5,003 nucleotides of DNA from NCBI GenBank assembly GCA_013693915.1, contig CP059264.1, forward strand, positions 3,023,407 to 3,028,409. The letters run 5' to 3'. The first letter of the stretch is position 1, and each line of letters starts with the position of its first letter. The stretch comes from Dechloromonas sp. (GTDB lineage: Bacteria > Pseudomonadota > Gammaproteobacteria > Burkholderiales > Rhodocyclaceae). A program made the translations under genes and the position numbers. Shown in pieces: positions 4,279 through 5,003 of the stretch. Below the pieces are notes generated by a model. That model made no database searches. It was not told the origin of the DNA and saw only the letters and a program-made list of their open reading frames with translations.

Positions 4279-5003
4279 TCAGGTTTTAACTTGGGTGTAG
4301 GCCCAGCTCAACCAGGGCAGCATTGCCTGCAGATCCTCGGTCTGGACGGTGGCGCCGCACCAGATGCGAATGCCGGCGGGTGCGTCCTTGTAGGCGCCAA
4401 TGTCATAAGCCGCAGCGTGCGTTTCGAGCAACTTCACCACCTGCTTAACCTGCTCCGGGCTGGCGTCGAGGGTCAGGCAGACACTGGTGTTGGAGCGCGT
4501 GGCCGGATCCTTGGCCAAAAAGGAAATCCAGTCGTTGGCGTCGACAAAGTTGGAAATGACCTTCAGATTGGCCTCGCTGCGCGCCATGGTGGCCGGCACG
4601 CCACCAATGCTGTCGACCCAGGCCAGGGCGTCGAGATAGTCGGCCACGCACAACATCGACGGCGTGTTGATGGTTTCGCCCCTGAACAGCCCCTCGCTGA
4701 GCTTGCCCCCTGAGGTCATGCGGAAAATCTTGGGCATCGGCCACGGCGGCGAATAGCTTTCCAGACGTGCCACTGCGCGCGGGCTGAGTATCAGCATGCC
4801 GTGGGCGCCTTCGCCGCCCAGAACCTTCTGCCACGAGTAGGTCGCCACGTCCAGCTTGTCCCACGGCAGTTCCATCGCAAACACGGCAGAGGTGGCATCG
4901 CAGATGGTCAGGCCGGCGCGATCGTCCGCAATCCAGTCGCCGTTGGGAACCTTGACGCCCGACGTCGTGCCGTTCCAGGTGAATACCACGTCGTTGTTGA
5001 AGT
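4279..5003 (-). CDS. serC: Phosphoserine aminotransferase, C-terminal part (Methanosarcina/alphaproteobacterial type)
   Basis: SerC is a PLP enzyme that transaminates 3-phosphohydroxypyruvate with glutamate to give O-phosphoserine; it may also act in vitamin B6 synthesis. The gene runs off the right edge: 240 codons plus stop remain, and I estimate that about 130 N-terminal residues are missing. The GTG at 4987-4989 is internal, because the frame continues to the edge as [16 protein letters not shown]. Visible fold-type I features are the cofactor-binding aspartate in CDATSAVFA (codon 4897-4899) and the Schiff-base lysine in [15 protein letters not shown] (codon 4825-4827). The motifs [24 protein letters not shown] and [11 protein letters not shown] are typical, from memory, of the variant SerC family named for Methanosarcina barkeri (TIGR01365) and found in many alphaproteobacteria, which is divergent from E. 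coli SerC. It is the first gene of the serC-serA pair, and its promoter lies outside the window. Confidence 0.93.
   Translation of the reverse strand, partial: FNNDVVFTWNGTTSGVKVPNGDWIADDRAGLTICDATSAVFAMELPWDKLDVATYSWQKVLGGEGAHGMLILSPRAVARLESYSPPWPMPKIFRMTSGGKLSEGLFRGETINTPSMLCVADYLDALAWVDSIGGVPATMARSEANLKVISNFVDANDWISFLAKDPATRSNTSVCLTLDASPEQVKQVVKLLETHAAAYDIGAYKDAPAGIRIWCGATVQTEDLQAMLPWLSWAYTQVKT

Overview
The window is a GC-rich chromosomal segment of a proteobacterium. Every convincing gene lies on the minus strand, so biological order runs from right to left: serC (cut by the right edge), serA, a 560-base structured intergenic region, pgk, tpiA, and kup (cut by the left edge). A betaproteobacterium of the Rhodocyclales/Candidatus Accumulibacter kind is plausible. 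That rests only on base composition, protein flavour and gene content, so the taxon is an inference.

The four metabolic genes form a pathway-coherent block. TpiA interconverts dihydroxyacetone phosphate and glyceraldehyde 3-phosphate. Pgk interconverts 1,3-bisphosphoglycerate and 3-phosphoglycerate. SerA oxidises 3-phosphoglycerate to 3-phosphohydroxypyruvate, and SerC transaminates that to phosphoserine. Central triose metabolism and the first two steps of serine synthesis therefore meet at 3-phosphoglycerate. Glyceraldehyde-3-phosphate dehydrogenase and phosphoserine phosphatase are not in the window. Kup, a potassium uptake permease, follows downstream and is functionally unrelated.

Right part (3046-5003): serC and serA are 54 bases apart and probably co-transcribed. 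SerC resembles the variant family first named for Methanosarcina and common in alphaproteobacteria, not the E. coli type. SerA is a compact 392-residue form with a C-terminal ACT domain.

Middle (2486-3045): no gene is convincing here. The region holds a perfect 17-bp hairpin downstream of serA, several further inverted repeats including one arm with two competing partners, and a good sigma70-type promoter (TTGACT, 17 bp, GATACT). The promoter should make a pgk mRNA with a leader of about 157 bases that starts with a stem-loop.

Left part (1-2485): pgk encodes a 417-residue enzyme strikingly like eukaryotic PGK. tpiA follows after 72 bases with a GC-only hairpin between them. tpiA has an apparent one-base frame break in a C4G4 run near its 3' end, which replaces a normal C-terminus with about 77 residues of unrelated sequence. 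kup then starts at 126.

I see no mobile element, CRISPR array, tRNA or rRNA, and no evidence for a novel multi-gene system. The points most worth checking are the tpiA frame break, the structured serA-pgk region and the eukaryote-like Pgk with a one-residue gap in a conserved motif.
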